This document shows positions 25,400-38,476 of a stretch of 64,000 nucleotides of DNA, in pieces (positions within the stretch are counted from its first letter, which is position 1; every line of letters begins with the position of its first letter). The DNA comes from Adiantum capillus-veneris (lineage: Eukaryota > Streptophyta > Polypodiopsida > Polypodiales > Pteridaceae): NCBI GenBank assembly GCA_014529385.2, contig CM043953.1, positions 82,807,838 to 82,871,837 on the forward strand. The letters run 5' to 3'. The notes under the pieces are model-generated. The model did not search any database. It was not told the DNA's origin and was given only the letters and a program-made list of their open reading frames with translations. Made by a program: the position numbers and the translations under genes.

Positions 25400-28070
25400 T
25401 TATTGTTTCACCGGTCTCACCAAGATCATCTCCATTCGACTATAACTCTAGTTTACTTTCTCCTTTTTCACGAAAAAAGCAGACTCACTTACTCACGGAG
25501 TATAGTGATGTATTCTCAAGTGATTTACTGTCTACCCCCTATACGTGATGTGCAGCATGGCATAGATGCCTTGCCAAGCACTAAACCGATCAGTAAACCA
25601 CCTTATCGTATGAGTGCTAAAGAAGCCAAGGAGGTTGAGAGTTAGCTGGCTGACTACCTTGCCCATGGTTTCATTAGACCTAGCACTTCGCCTTGAGCAT
25701 CACCAATTCTAATGGTAAAAAAGAAAGATGGTACTATGCGCATGTGCGTAGATTATCGCGGATTAAATGCCATAACCATCAAGAACAAGTATCCTCTACC
25801 TCGAGCGGATGAGTTTTTTTATCAACTCCATGGGGCAAAATACTATACAAAGATAGATCTTTGTTCAGGATACCACCAGGTGCGTATCCTTTTGCAAGAT
25901 ATCTCCAAAACTACCTTTAGAACACAATTCGGGCATTTTGAATTTTTGGTTATGCCTTTTGGTTTAACCAATGCTCCAGCTACATTTATGACACTCATGG
26001 ATAGTGTCATACGTCCCTAACTTAGAAAATTTGTTGTGGTTTTCCTTGATGAAATTCTCATTTACAGTAAGACTGAAGATGAATACATATAACACTTATG
26101 ATTAGTGTTCAAATAGCTACGAGATCACGCTCTGTATGCTAAGCAAAGCAAGTATGATTTCTTTAAAACAGAGATACATTACCTCGGTCATGTGATCTCT
26201 TATTCTGGCATCAAGATGGACACTGACAAGGTCGCTGCCATTCTTCAATGTCCACATCCCAACTTGGTTGAGGAGCTTCAAATATTCTTAGGCATGGCTG
26301 GATTTTATCGACAGTATATCCATGATTATGCCAAAATTGTTATTCCTATAACGGATCAACTTAAAGCAAAAGGTAAGACCTTTTCTTGGCCAAAATTGCA
26401 GTTTTGAACAGCTTAAAGTAGCTATAGCCACTACTCCCATCCTAGCAATCGTTGACCCACTTAAGCCGTTTGTGGTAGAGGACCTATAGCCTTTGAAAGT
26501 AAAAAGTTAGATAGAGCTCAACATAGTTATTTTGTCTCTGAGAGAGAGCTCTATGTCATAATTTACACTTTACGAAAGTGGAAACACTATTTATATGGTG
26601 CCAAGTTTGAAGTGGTTTTTGACCATGAGAGTATAAATGCTCAAACGGACTTGAAGGGTTATAAAGCTAGATGGGAAAAGATCCTTCAAGATTATGATTG
26701 TAAGCTACGATATCCCGAGGGGCCATATAATGTAGTAGCAGATGCACTAAGTAGGATGCCTTAGATTAATTCACTTGCTTTCATGAAATCAAAAAGTGGA
26801 TTTTTGGAGTCAATATGTGGCAAGTGTGCACAAGATCAATCATATGCTAAAGTGTGGAGTGAAATTTTAAAAAGTAATCCCTCACACTCATGTCTTTGCA
26901 TGTGCAGATAGAAACTCCAACACGCAGAGCTTCACCCCTACTCAAGAAGAGCTTAAGCGATGGAAGAATTTTTCAATTGATGATGGCTACTTACTCCTCA
27001 AAGGTAGAGTATGTGTGCCAAAGGACTTAGACACTAGATGAAAAATATTATTAGAGTGTCACAATAGTCCAAGTGCTGGTTATCCAGGTATTCATAATAC
27101 GTATGCCTTAGTTTGACAGCAATTTTATTGGCCAAGCTTACATCATAATTTTCAAGAGTATGTACTTAACTGCCAACAGTGCCAAGTAAATAAGGCCGAG
27201 CGCCTCAAGGTAGGTGGCCTTTTACATCCTTTAAAGATTCCACAACATAAATGGGAGAGTATCTCTATGGATTTTGTAGTAGGACTGCCTACTACAAATC
27301 GTGGCCATGATGCCGTATGGGTAATTGTAGACCATCTAACAAATATGGGTTGATTCATATCCACTAAGACTATGGTTAAGACACTGGAATTAGCACGGCT
27401 ATCTGTAGAGCATATATATAGACTCTACTGTCTTCCAGCTAGTATCATTAGTGACAGAGATTGAAAGTTTGATAATCACTTCTAGAGTGTTGTGTTTCAA
27501 AAGTTGGAAACTAAACTTAATCTAACTATGGCTGATCATCCAAAAACAGATGGTCAAACCAAAAGAGTTAATCAAGTGTTAGAGGATATGCTATGAGCAA
27601 CATTAGCAAGAAGCAAACCAATTGGGAAGACTACTTACCCATATTGGAATTTTCTTATAATAGTTCAAAGCATGTGACTACAGGGTTTAGTCCGTTTATG
27701 CTTTAATATGGATTCAACCTAGATCACCCATTACGGTGGGGTTGGCTAAGGAGAAGACACAACAAGCAAAGGATTTTCTCCAAGACCATTTTGACATGCT
27801 TTGAGTTTCTTGAAAGAATGTTAAGGAAGCTCACTATCGATATAAGAAGTACACAGATGAGCATCATCGTCTTGCTACTTTCAAAAAAGGAGACAAGGTT
27901 CTCCTCAAAGTTCTGAAGCTTTCAGAAAGTCTGAAGACAGGTAAAGTTGCTAAACTTTCACCACGCTATTGTGGAACATTTCATTAGGAAGATAATGGGG
28001 TATAGGAGGGCCTCTTTATTTGGAAGTTTAAGGAAGTCAAACCTTTTATATTAAGAGAGTAATCAAAGGA
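25400..28070 (+). pseudogene. Second Ty3/gypsy pol (RT-RNase H-integrase), plus strand
   Basis: RT begins at about 25490 (EYSDVF, then PPYRMSAKEA) and continues with [20 protein letters not shown], the YHQVRI box and [14 protein letters not shown]. The active site at about 26035 reads VVFLDEILIYS (FLDE where FLDD is usual). The RT end and RNase H run to about 26760 (FVSERELYVIIYTLRKWKHY, then NVVADALSRMP). The integrase zinc finger is at about 27050-27200, the core at about 27230-27580 (SMDFVVGLP, VDHLTNM, ISDRD, DHPKTDGQT), and the tail has KGDKVLLKV near 27885. There are many stops. No gag is recognisable upstream. A G-rich tract and TG at 28302 may start its 3' LTR. Confidence 0.85.
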
Positions 28071-28446
28071 CAGCTTTTGAATTCAAATAGGAAAAATGGC
28101 TAGTTTATTCAAATTCAAAGTTCCCCCCCAAAATGGAATTTAAAATCTAGCGGATAAAACCATATCATCTAGCATATCTATGAAAACAACTCAATGCGTA
28201 GATTGTAGATCTATGATCTCCGCTCCAATCTGAGATCATATGTGGGATTTATGGGAGGCCAAAAATCATAAGATTGTCCACCTCCTTTTGGGGGGGAAAA
28301 GTGCATCCTTTGACCACTCTTACACATCTCTTAGACACCCACCATTCTTTCAACACATGGTGTCATAAAATCTAATATCTAACCAACCCAAATGATTTTC
28401 TCATATTAAATTGATCACTTAATGTGGCAGAATAAACGGGAACAAG
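28071..28446. other. Non-coding tail of the second gypsy element
   Basis: No gene. At 28285-28301 the run TTTTGGGGGGGAAAAG looks like a polypurine tract and is followed by TGCATCC, a possible LTR start. No partner LTR confirms it. Confidence 0.35.
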
Positions 28447-29620
28447 TGTTAAGATATAGATATGTGCTTATAGATCTATCTCAACACGGGGCCAATGGTA
28501 AAGGGGCCCAAATGAGAGATGGTCTATCAAAGAGCAATGCTAACCAATGGAGCATAAGACCTTAGGGTTAGCTTCATTAAAGACCTCCAATAATGTGTGT
28601 AAAAGTCCTTTGACCTTAGGTAGCTAGGGCTGAGCTTGAGGCGGGAACCCAGCCCAACCTCGAGGTGCTTGTCGTGCTTGAGGTGCTTGTCCTGCTTGAG
28701 GTGCTTGATCTGCTACATGCTTGAGGTGCTTGACTCCCTACATGATTAAGGTACTTGAGGTGCTTTGACAAGCTTTCCTGAGATGCTTGTGGGAATACCC
28801 CCTAGTCCAAGTGCTTAGTCATGCTTGATGACTAAGGTACTTGAGCACCAAAAGTCAAAAGGATCTCTACAAAGAGGGGGGCGAGCCATTTTCCTAGGGG
28901 CTAGAGAGAGAACACACACACACACACAAGGAAGGCCCAAGCTTGAAGAGGCAGCAGGGACACATGTCAGGCCCCTACCTATGTTACCTTCATGAGATGC
29001 CTGAAGCCTATTGGTTGGCCGCCCAAGTGGTCCAATAGTAATTTAGGAGATTTAATTAATTTATTTAGCATTTATCTAGCCCTCTCTCTCAAAGGGGAAA
29101 GGGGGAACACTTGTCTCAAGGCTACCCCTACTGCTTGTAATGCCTCCTGCTCATGATTGGCTAGGCCTGGAGGGGTCTAATGAGCTTCAAGCATGAGCTA
29201 CAAGGGGGGGTCGACCCAAGAAAGATAGGGGGATGCTTAAGGGGTATACTCACCCACACACACTCACAAACACTCTCATTGTGTGCTATGCAAAGTGCAA
29301 GAGCTCCCTCTCCTTCTCCAAGCAAGTAGAGGTTGAGAGCCTACACCAACACTCTTGGCTATGGAGTGCAAATCCAACCAAGAGCCATGCTTCAATGCTT
29401 AAGATTTCCATTGTTGAGTGCGCATGTGCGTGCGGAGTGTGTGCAAGAGAGGGGAAGAAGAGATATGGGGAAGGGGGAGATGCACAAGCAACCACTGTGT
29501 GGGTTACTGGAGAAGAAAAAGAAGAGAAGACAACTCTTCCTCTTTCTCTCCCTATATTGAATAGGGGAAATTAAGTGTACAAGAGTGGTTTCCCACGGCC
29601 ACCTGGCCTACACCCCAACA
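28447..29620 (-). repeat. 3' LTR of the copia element (left edge uncertain)
   Basis: Read on the minus strand the LTR begins TGTTGGGGTG right after a polypurine tract (AAGTGGGAGGT), a classic copia junction. The left edge is taken at a TGTTAAG at 28447, which would give TGTTG...TTAACA ends, but no second LTR is available to confirm it. It contains a minisatellite at 28655-28770, (CA)n at 28913-28927, and GA-rich sequence. Confidence 0.5.
28655..28770. repeat. Minisatellite of GCTTGAGGTGCTTG-type units
   Basis: Five or more imperfect copies of a 17-30 bp unit built on CTTGAGGTGCTTGTCNTG. It continues more loosely to about 28870 as TACTTGAGG and GTACTTGAGC words. Confidence 0.7.
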
Positions 29621-29631
29621 ACCTCCCACTT
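29621..29631 (-). other. Copia polypurine tract
   Basis: On the minus strand AAGTGGGAGGT directly precedes TGTTGGGG. This is the typical plant copia junction between interior and 3' LTR. Confidence 0.75.
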
Positions 29632-29703
29632 GAACGTCATGGTGGCCAATAGTGGCATTAGTATAGTTAGTCTATACAAAATTGTTGAAGCATTGCCGAG
29701 GCT

Positions 29704-32700
29704 TCATCCTACACCCATAAGTTCTATACAATGTTTAAATCGCTCTGAGGCTAGGCTCTTTGTGAGAGCATCTGCGGGGTTGTCATCAGTGTGAACCTTG
29801 ACAAGCTTGATACGCTTGCCAGCCAATGCATCTCGTATGACATGGTATCTGACCTCTATGTGTTTCGATTTTGAGTGAAACACTGGATTCTTTGCCAAAG
29901 AAATGGCACTCTGACTATCACAATGTAGTACTGGAACCTCGTGAAGGCCCAAATCTCCCACTAGACGAGCCAACCATATGGCTTCCTTGTTGGCGTCAGA
30001 CGCAGCAACATATTCTGCCTCAGTGGTAGATGAAGACGTGCAATCTTGGAGACACGATCTCCAAGAGATAGCTACTCCAGCAAACATGAACACATAGCTA
30101 GATGTGGATCTTCTACGATCCACACAACCCGCATAATCCGCATCCGTGTAACCTACAATAGATGCATCACTGTTTCCGAAGCTCAAACACTTGCTAGCTG
30201 TACCTTTCAAATATCTGAGGATTTTCTTCACTACTTCCCAATGCTTCTTGCCAGGGTTTTCCATGTACCTACTGACCACTCCCACTGCATGTGCAATGTC
30301 TGGTCTTGTGGCTACCATAGCGTACATCAAACTACCAACTGCTGAAGAATATGGTACTTTCACCATTTCCTCTTTCTCAGCCACTGTCTTGGGAGAGTCT
30401 TCCTTGATAAGTTTGGAGTATGCTTGCATCGGGGTACTCAATGACTTCCCCCCCTGCATACTAAAACGTTGCAAGACTTTGTGAATGTACTTTTCTTGAG
30501 ATAATTCAAGAATTCCACGTTGCCTGTCTCTTTTTATGTGCATACCAAGAAAGTGATTGGCATCTCCCAAATCCTTCATGGAAAAGTGAGTGCTTAGCAT
30601 CTTTTTCAAGTGATTGATTTCATCAATTGATTTGCTTGCGATAAGCATATCATCTACATACAAGATCAAGATGATTAAAGAACCATCGTTCAACCTTTTT
30701 TTGTATAAGCAGTGATCCTCTTGACTTCTAATGTAACCCTGAGACTGCATGAATTTGTCGAATTTTTGATACCATTGCCTTGAACCTTGCTTGAGGCCAT
30801 AGAGTGCCTTTTTCAATCTACAAACCAATTTTGTCCTCGTTGGTTTTTGGGTTTCACATACGAATCCTTCTGGTTGTTTCATGTAGACATCTTCATCTAG
30901 ATTCCCGTGAAGAAATGCTGTGTTCGCATCCATTTGGACAAGTTCCATGTCCTGGATAGCAACCAAGCCAAGCACAGTGCGAAGTGTAGTCATCTTGACT
31001 ACTGGAGAGAGAAAATCTCATCAAAATCGACACCTTTTTGCTGCTTGAAACCCTTGGAAACTAGACGAGCCTTGTATCTAGGCTCGGGATCTTCCACTAT
31101 ATACTTCTTCTTGTATACCCACTTGCAAGGTAAAGCATTTTTGCCTTTTTTGGTAATTCAACCAAATCCCATGTCTCACTAGCCACAATTGAACTGTATT
31201 CTGATTGCATAGCGTGCTCCCACTTAACGCTATCCTCCATTTGTATAGCTTCTTTGTAGCAGGTTGGCTCTCCATTGTCAGTGACCAAAATGTGGTGTAT
31301 ACCCGGCTCAAACCGCTCGGGCACACGTGATACTCTCTCAGAGCGTCTCAGTGCCTGACTATTGGACTCCGCTCTCTCCGGAGCAATAGTAGTATCTTGC
31401 ACTTGAGGAGTAGGTGCAACACTACTGAATTGAGTTGGTTCGGAGGCTACATCCTCAAAACGAACACGTCTGTACTCAACATCTTTGATGGGCTTCTTGT
31501 GCATTTTTGATTCATTGAAAATCACATGTGAGCTACGAATGACTTTGTTTGATTCTGGGTGCCAGAGACGATAGCCCATCGCTCCGTTTGCACCATAGCC
31601 AATAAAGATGCATTTGTGTGATCTAGGATCTAACTTTCGACGAAGTTCTTTGGGCACATGTGCATATGCTTCACATCCAAATACACATAAATGTTCATAG
31701 CTTGGCCTTTTGCCAATCCATAATTCCTCTGGAATTTTGAAATTCAAAGGAGAACTAGGTGACATGTTGATGATGTGCACTGCTATCAGAACAGCTTCCC
31801 CCCAAAATTCCGGAGTAAGCTTCGCCATAGACATCATAGAGACAACTCTCTCTTGAATCACACGATTCATTCTTTCAGCTATCCCATTTTGTGCAGGTGT
31901 GTATGGAGTAGTAAACTGCCGCCGAATGACTCTTCTATTGCAAAAATCCTTGAACTCTGTGGAGACGTATTCTCCACCATTGTCCGTGCGAAAGGCTTTG
32001 AGTTTTGTTCCTGATTGGTTCTCAACCATGGCGAGGAATTTTTGGAATGTCGAAAAAACTTCTTCCTTACGCTTAAGGAGATACACCCACACCTTTCTTG
32101 TAGAATCATCTATGAATTTGATAAAGTAGTTTGCCCCCCCCTAGAGTTTTATGTGGCATTGGACCACACAAATCACTGTGCACCAAGTCTAGAGGTTCAC
32201 CTATTTTCTTATTCAATGGCGAAGATGTCAATCTAGTCTATTTGCCATACAGACAATGCTCACACAATGGGAAGTCTGTGTAATCTAACACAGGTAAGTA
32301 GCCAAAACGCTGAAGTGTTTTCATTCCCTTTTGGCTAATATGCCCTAGCCGGCTATGCCACAACTCAGGAGACGGCAGCTCGGCAACATAGATAGAGTGT
32401 TCGTCGACACTCGAAACAAACAAAGAGTACAGGGATCCATTTTTATTGCCTTTCAACATGATAAGGTTGTTCTTGTGGATCATCCAAGAACGATTACCAA
32501 AACCTATAGTGTAGCCAAGATCATCCAATTGGCCTATAGAAAGAAAGCTTTTCATAAGCTTGGGCACATGTCTGACATTCTGCAGCACAAAAGTAGTGTC
32601 ATTATGCATCTGAAGTTTCACATCACCAATGCCAATAATGTCAAGCTCATAGAAATCACCAAGCTTGACTATTCCATGCATGGATGCATAAGAGGAAAAC

Positions 32701-33793
32701 CACTCTCTATGTGGTGTGACATGAAAACTTGCACCAGAATCAAGGATCCAATTCTGTGCATAACCCTCATTCTGTGCAACCAAAGCATCTGGGGTGAGAT
32801 CTGAAGTGAAAATGAGAACATCTGAGGCATCTGTTGTCACCTCGGCATGAATCTCTGTGGGCATAATGAGTATCACTAGAGGAGGAGCATCCTCTACTGC
32901 AGTGGTAGGCATGGGAGACTCAACAATGTTGAGCTCCTCAATCTTTACTGTACTTTTCACTTTGCCAAAATTATCCTTTTGCATGTTTTTCTGATCTCTT
33001 AGGAAACTGCGACAATCCTTTTTGTAATGACCCTTCTTGTGGCAATAGTAACACTGGACATTTTTGGCATTGCGGTCTCTACTTTGGTTCCTGTGTCTGC
33101 TAGGACTACGAGGATTCCGGTCTCTACTTTTGCTTTTGTATTTGTTCCTGTCACGGCCTCTTGGCTTTGTTGAACTGCCAGCCATATATGCATCTCCATG
33201 ACTAGCATTATCGAGAGATTTACGACGAATCTCTTCAGTGAGCAACGCATCTGTGACAGCATTAAATTCTAACTTGCCATTCGGAGCTGAATTGCTAATG
33301 GCTGTGCAAAAGATATCCCATGAACTAGGTAGAGAGCATAATAAGAAGATAGACTTGAGTTCATTGTCAAACTCCTTAAAGCCCTGAGATGTCAGCTGAC
33401 TGAACAAGGAGTTGAACTCATTTAAATGACTGGAAATTATGCTACCTTCTTTCATGTTGAGCTCATAAGCTTTTTCATGAGAAAAACTTTGTTGGATGCA
33501 CTTTTGCTCTCCCATGCTGAACATAAGCTATCCCAAAGTTCCTTGGTTGTTTTCTTCTCTATGATAGTGAAGAAGACTGATTCGGCTAGATGTAGACATA
33601 TCGTAGCCATGGATTTTGCATCCAAAATCTCCCATTGAGCTTGTGTATAATCATCATCCTCTGCGCGCTCTTTCAACGGTTCTGAGAGGCCTTTGTTTAT
33701 CAAAACATCTTTCATGCGCTCTTTTCACATGGTGAAGTTGCTGCCATCGAACTTTCGAATGAAATACTCCTCCTTTTCTGAAGAAGAAGCCAT
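29704..33793 (-). pseudogene. Ty1/copia gag-pol polyprotein
   Basis: The order on the minus strand is gag, protease, integrase, RT, RNase H, which defines Ty1/copia. The ATG at 33793 begins MASSSEKEEYFIRKFDGSNF. Gag runs to about 33000, with the zinc knuckle CYYCHKKGHYKKDC. Protease has WILDSGASFHVT (about 32750). The pre-integrase HxxxHCxxC box is near 32300. Integrase has RTDNGGEY and TPAQNGIAERMN (about 32000-31870). RT and RNase H form a 429-codon open frame (30993-29704) with the active site LILYVDDMLIAS and RNase H YTDADYAGC. Lesions: a stop near 33730, a stop near 32235, a frameshift in a G run near 32140, and two breaks between 31140 and 31000. It resembles the Tork group, with moderate certainty. 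Long intact stretches suggest a rather recent copy. Confidence 0.9.
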
Positions 33794-35090
33794 TGCTGAT
33801 AAGAGGGTTTGAGAGGTGCCAAACTATGGCAAGAAGCTGTAGAAATTTGGGCAGAGTAACCTTTGTAGCGGGAGTAAGATCTCAACCGAAATAGACTCAA
33901 AAGTGCCAACAATGGAAGTCACGACTCGCGGGAAGTAAATCCGGCAGAGTCTCCTTTGTATGAGGAGCAAAACTCAACTGCAAATGCATATAAATGTGCC
34001 AACTGCACTAACTAGGCATCTGCTGCACAAAACAACTGCTATGTGAGTGCCAACTCGGTGTCAAAAGCATAAATAACCGTCCAGATACATATCCTATGGC
34101 GAGGGTACCGTAAAAGAGGAACTCCAGCTACCTGTATCACCGAAGGTGTCTCAACATTTGAACACACCCCAGCTCAAAGAAAACCTCACGCTATCGACCC
34201 TCCAAAAGGCTAATGCAGACACAAACAGACCAGCCACAGTCTTAGAAAGGCCTCTTCCGGTCCGAGTCTCAGAAATGTCCGGGAAAAACTGCCAAAATAG
34301 CCAAAAATGGCTCCACACGTATTACAGTGGGTAGTGTCTGCATCTCAATGTACATGAGTAAAATCGCGCTCAAACAGGCGCCAAGAACTGCTGCATGCAG
34401 TGAAAGTGATCCCTACGGGGATATCTGCTCTCAAAAGAGCTCAGTAGCACTTTGTGTGCTCACAACAAAATGCATCTGTCAACGCATGTGTCCGCAGAGA
34501 ATCTGCTGTCGAAATGACTATCAAATCGCCTATGAAAGCGCTGTCTGGTAACCTAGAGAATTTGTGAGTGAATGGGCTGAGAAACCCCCTTGTAGCATGT
34601 AACATGCGTGCCGGTGTCGCTATGTGCCGATTTCTGCCGCCGAGAAGAAATATGCTAGTCGAATAGCTGCCAAAGGTGTCGTATCCGTAAACTGTGTTGT
34701 AGAAGGCGATCGGTGCGCTCGGTGCCGATGCCGGGTGTCACTCCTCTAAAATAGAGGTACCTCACCCGCGCATGTCACAAGCACGATCGTCGATCACGGG
34801 AAGACGCTCGTGTGGGGAAGCACCCGGTGTCTAGGTCGGATGTCGGAGATCTGCCGCAATGAGTAGTGTCGAGCCGGTGTGCATGAGTGGTGTCGATGTC
34901 GATGTCGCCTTCCGCCGCCGGACGGAAGTAGCTAGCCAAGTAGCCGTAAAACACCAATGCTCGAGCGGCCAATACCGAGTCGTATCGGTATCGATCGCAG
35001 ATCTTGCTCAGTCTGTTAAGATTTCTCTCAACTTGTCGGACTTGGCTGCTTGTGCTTGCTCGCAAGCACGGTGTCAAGCTCTCTCTCTCA

Positions 35091-35209
<119 letters not shown>

Positions 35210-35382
35210 GTAGCTCTGTTGAATCCTAGGTCCAAGCCGGGTCAAGGCTGTAGTCGGGAAATGATCGGGTTTTCGAGGGCCTTGGGCGGGAATAGCCCCT
35301 TGCACACAAAGAAGTTTTATGGCTTTTAAAAAAAAATCAATTTTTTAAATCTTTACTGCTGAGCGAGCAAGCACACATAGTG

Positions 35383-35555
35383 AGTGTGTGTGTGTGCACT
35401 GTGTGTGTGTGTGTGTAACACACCACAGGCTATGGATTCGGATGCTGCTCGATGGAGCCCTCCCTGCTCGAGTTTGCTGCCCCTTCTATGCTCAAATGCT
35501 CATAGTGTCCATATCCCAGTTTTGCCAAATGCAATCGGTTGCCTACTTGGGCACG

Positions 35556-35591
<36 letters not shown>
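35383..35591. repeat. Two (GT)n microsatellites
   Basis: GT runs at 35383-35416 (broken by CAC) and 35559-35591. Confidence 0.95.
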
Positions 35592-35939
35592 TTCTTGCAA
35601 AGTAAGAGCGCTGCCAGAAGCTAGAAGTCTTGCATTCAATTACCTGAGATTCACAGGCAGCCACTCTTCTGCAATTTCAGCGCTGCCTGAATGCTCTGAG
35701 TGTGTGTATTTTTAACACCACTAGAAGCCCCTTCCTTCAAGCTCCCTTGCCCGCACGCTCTCAAGCCTTCAAAGGTCGCTTTCACCCCTTGCTCAAACCT
35801 TGGTCAACGCTTCTTGAATACACACACGTGGGCCTCTACTCTCGGCCTCTTGCTTGTTTCCTGCTGTGGTGCTCGGTGCAAGCCTTACAACTACTCAATT
35901 CCATGCCCCGTGATCTGCTCACTTTGCCTACGGATGCCC

Positions 35940-36525
35940 ACCTTGGTGCTTAGAAAAGACAAATGAAAGCTTTCCATGATCAACATAAGATTAGCAAGGA
36001 GTTCCAAAAAGGGGATTTCATTTTGGTGTATACCCTTAAACAACACTACGGGTCGCAACACAATTAGGATGGATGGGACACAAGCTATCACAGAGACTAG
36101 ACACCCTGGAGAAATTAGATGAAACCAGAGTGAGAGCGATAGCTGGGGTATATGCTTAGAAAAGACAAATGAAAGATTTCCATGATCAACATGTGATTAC
36201 CAAGGAGTTCCAAAAAGGGGATTACATTTTGGTGTATACCCTTAAACAAAACTCCAAAAAACTCAAAAAGTGAGGGATGGGGCCTTTTGTAATACACGAT
36301 ATCACAAAGTGGCGCCATCACAAGCTTGGAACATTGGAAAGAAGAGATGCCTAATTGGATGAGTGGCTACAGATTAAAGAAATATCTTCTTTCGCTGACA
36401 CCAGAAGAACTCCAAACAATACATGCGGCAGCTCAACACATAAGTCAAGCCCATGACATTTGGAAACAGGCACAACAAGAAGCCAAAATTAAAATACTAA
36501 AGTGGAAGGAGCAGGAAAACCTTTA
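35940..36525 (+). pseudogene. Gypsy integrase C-terminal region with internal duplication
   Basis: Reads KGDYILVYTLKQNSKK and GPFVIHDI, then EEMPNWMSGYRLKKYLLSLTP, followed by a charged helical tail (QAQQEAKIKILKWKEQENL). This matches the integrase tail at 24130-24336 (FPNWISECRLKKFHLSLTP). The stretch 35946-36060 is a second copy of 36153-36270, so the region has been duplicated in tandem. Everything upstream of the integrase tail is missing. Confidence 0.7.
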
Positions 36526-36599
36526 GAGAAATAACCAACAGAACAATTGTACCAATTCCCCTCCAATAGCATCCATACAAATAGAGTCTACATGGTTAG

Positions 36600-37048
36600 G
36601 AGGCATAAATCTATGCATTATGTTGCAACCTACTGATGGAACCACCAAGCGGGCATTAGTGGAAACGGAGGTAAGAGAAAATGTTGTCAATCACTTCACT
36701 TTCATGAAATTAACAAAGGAACCTCTAAAGCGAAATACTATGGGGTTCAAAGTGGCAAACAAAGGCACAATGAATAGCTTGGGACATGTCAATTTGCCAA
36801 TAATTGTTGATGGAACAGTTTATCCTCATCAGTTACATGTAGTTGAGGATAAGGATCTTAACGAAGTAGTTATTCTGGGAGTGCCATGGATGCGCACTTC
36901 TCAAGCCACTCCAAATTGGCGCGATAATACCTTGCAGCTCAGGCAAGATGAAAAATCTTTTGACACACCATTTGTACAATTAGACTACGTATGCGAACCT
37001 CTCCATCAACGCCTACTCCAATCCAGTGATGTTCTCAAATGGTGGTAA
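36600..37048 (+). pseudogene. Retropepsin-like segment downstream of integrase, second copy
   Basis: An open frame of 142 codons (36620-37048). In the protease alignment it keeps VYPHQLHVVEDK, VVILGVPWMR and a W about ten residues on. The expected active-site DTG/DSG is replaced (TEVRENVVNHF region), so this copy would not cut. It follows the integrase tail by about 100 bp and is followed by the palindromic spacer. It is homologous to 24400-24960. Confidence 0.5.
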
Positions 37049-37234
37049 GGAAAATCTGGGTAAAAAATTCTATTATTCAAACCAATCCGAAGACATTATA
37101 GATACCCAAACTACATGGAAATGCAAGTCCACCCACGATGCATCAACTTACCCAAAACCAAAACCTTTTTATGAGCAGGCCCGTGGTAATAGGCAGAATC
37201 ACTAGGTGAAAAAATAGTTGCAAAAGGTGGTGCA

Positions 37235-38476
37235 ACATGGATCACTCTCCATGTTTCTCAAACCCTAAAATCAAAGAAATTTTCACAATAGCATCCCCAT
37301 ATGCCCAGGAACAACCTCCACTAGTTGGAATTTCAAAATGCTTCCAAACATGGATTCCGATCCATGTACCTTGATGACAAAATCAAGGTAGGAGTTCTTC
37401 ACAACCTGGGGGATGCAAAAGTATAACTGACCATGCAAACATAGTCACAAAAAGGTGTTTTAAAATCATCAAACCCTGATGGTTTGTTACCTTCACTCTG
37501 CAAATGGTCATTTGGCAATAATCAAAGGAAAAATGGTTAGTTTATAGCAATAACATTATGGATTAGGGTTAAGAGAAGGGTATGAAGCTACCCCACCAGC
37601 CAGAGCAACAATTGAAAAATCTTGGGGCTTTATTCCAAATCCAACTGAAACAAGAGGGAGTCCGGAAGAGGGTGAAACACAAGCACCAATGAGATGTAAC
37701 ATTAAGGGTCTAATTACATATGGTCAAAGCAAAGCAAAAGAGTACTTGCAAAGTTGTGTAAACTACCTGGATCAATTTCCCCCTTTAGATGGATCCAGAA
37801 ACTGATGAAAGTTGGTGGGGATATAGACAAAGCCACGGTTTTTAGACATAAATCATCCAGAATCAAGGCAATATCCGATGTTAGTCAAAGAAAGTGCCCA
37901 AAATTGGTTCAAAAAAAAACAATATGGTCAAGACGAAAAAAGATGGGCATAAACTGGGAAATTGAGTAAACACAAGAAAAACATGTCCAAATATGAAAAT
38001 ATTTCACCAGTGTGCTAGGAAGACCTATAGGAACATGTGTGCAAAAGCCTGTACCAAAATCCCTCCTAACATGGATTGAGATCTATGTACCTTTTTGGCC
38101 AATCAAAGAAAAATTCATATCATTTGGCTCAGAGTATCCACAACAAAGCCTAGCCATGAATCTTCAAGTCATTTGGATTCCAAAATGCACATCAAAATGC
38201 CAAATTTCTCTAAGTCTAAGGATGATTTCCCAAAATTGGCCTAAGTACCAAACCAATGATCCAAATCCAAAAAAATTTGGACCAAGGCACCATTTTGATG
38301 AGACCTACTATTTGGTATCATCAAATCTTCAATATGTTTCCCAACATGGATCGCGATCCATGTTTCTCAAACCCTAAAACTAGAGAAATTTGCATAGTAG
38401 GTTCCCCATAAGCCCAAAAGCAACCTCCACTAGTTGAAATTGCAAGATGTTTCCAAATATGGATCGCGATCCATGT
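37235..38476. repeat. Palindrome array b (ATGGATCGCGATCCAT type)
   Basis: Palindromes with half-site ACATGGATCG lie at 37235-37254, 37348-37367, 38069-38088, 38344-38363 (perfect 20 bp, 22 with one more pair) and 38457-38476. The 113-bp pairs at 37235/37348 and 38344/38457 share flanking words (TTTCTCAAACCCTAAAA, CAACCTCCACTAGTTG), so a segment was duplicated about 1.1 kb apart. A degenerate relative is at 45724-45739. The array ends about 205 bp before the ORF X relative. Confidence 0.8.

Noticed and set aside
29233-29574. A 113-codon plus-strand frame in the copia LTR
   Set aside because: It lies in LTR sequence, has no motif, and shares its region with competing frames on both strands.
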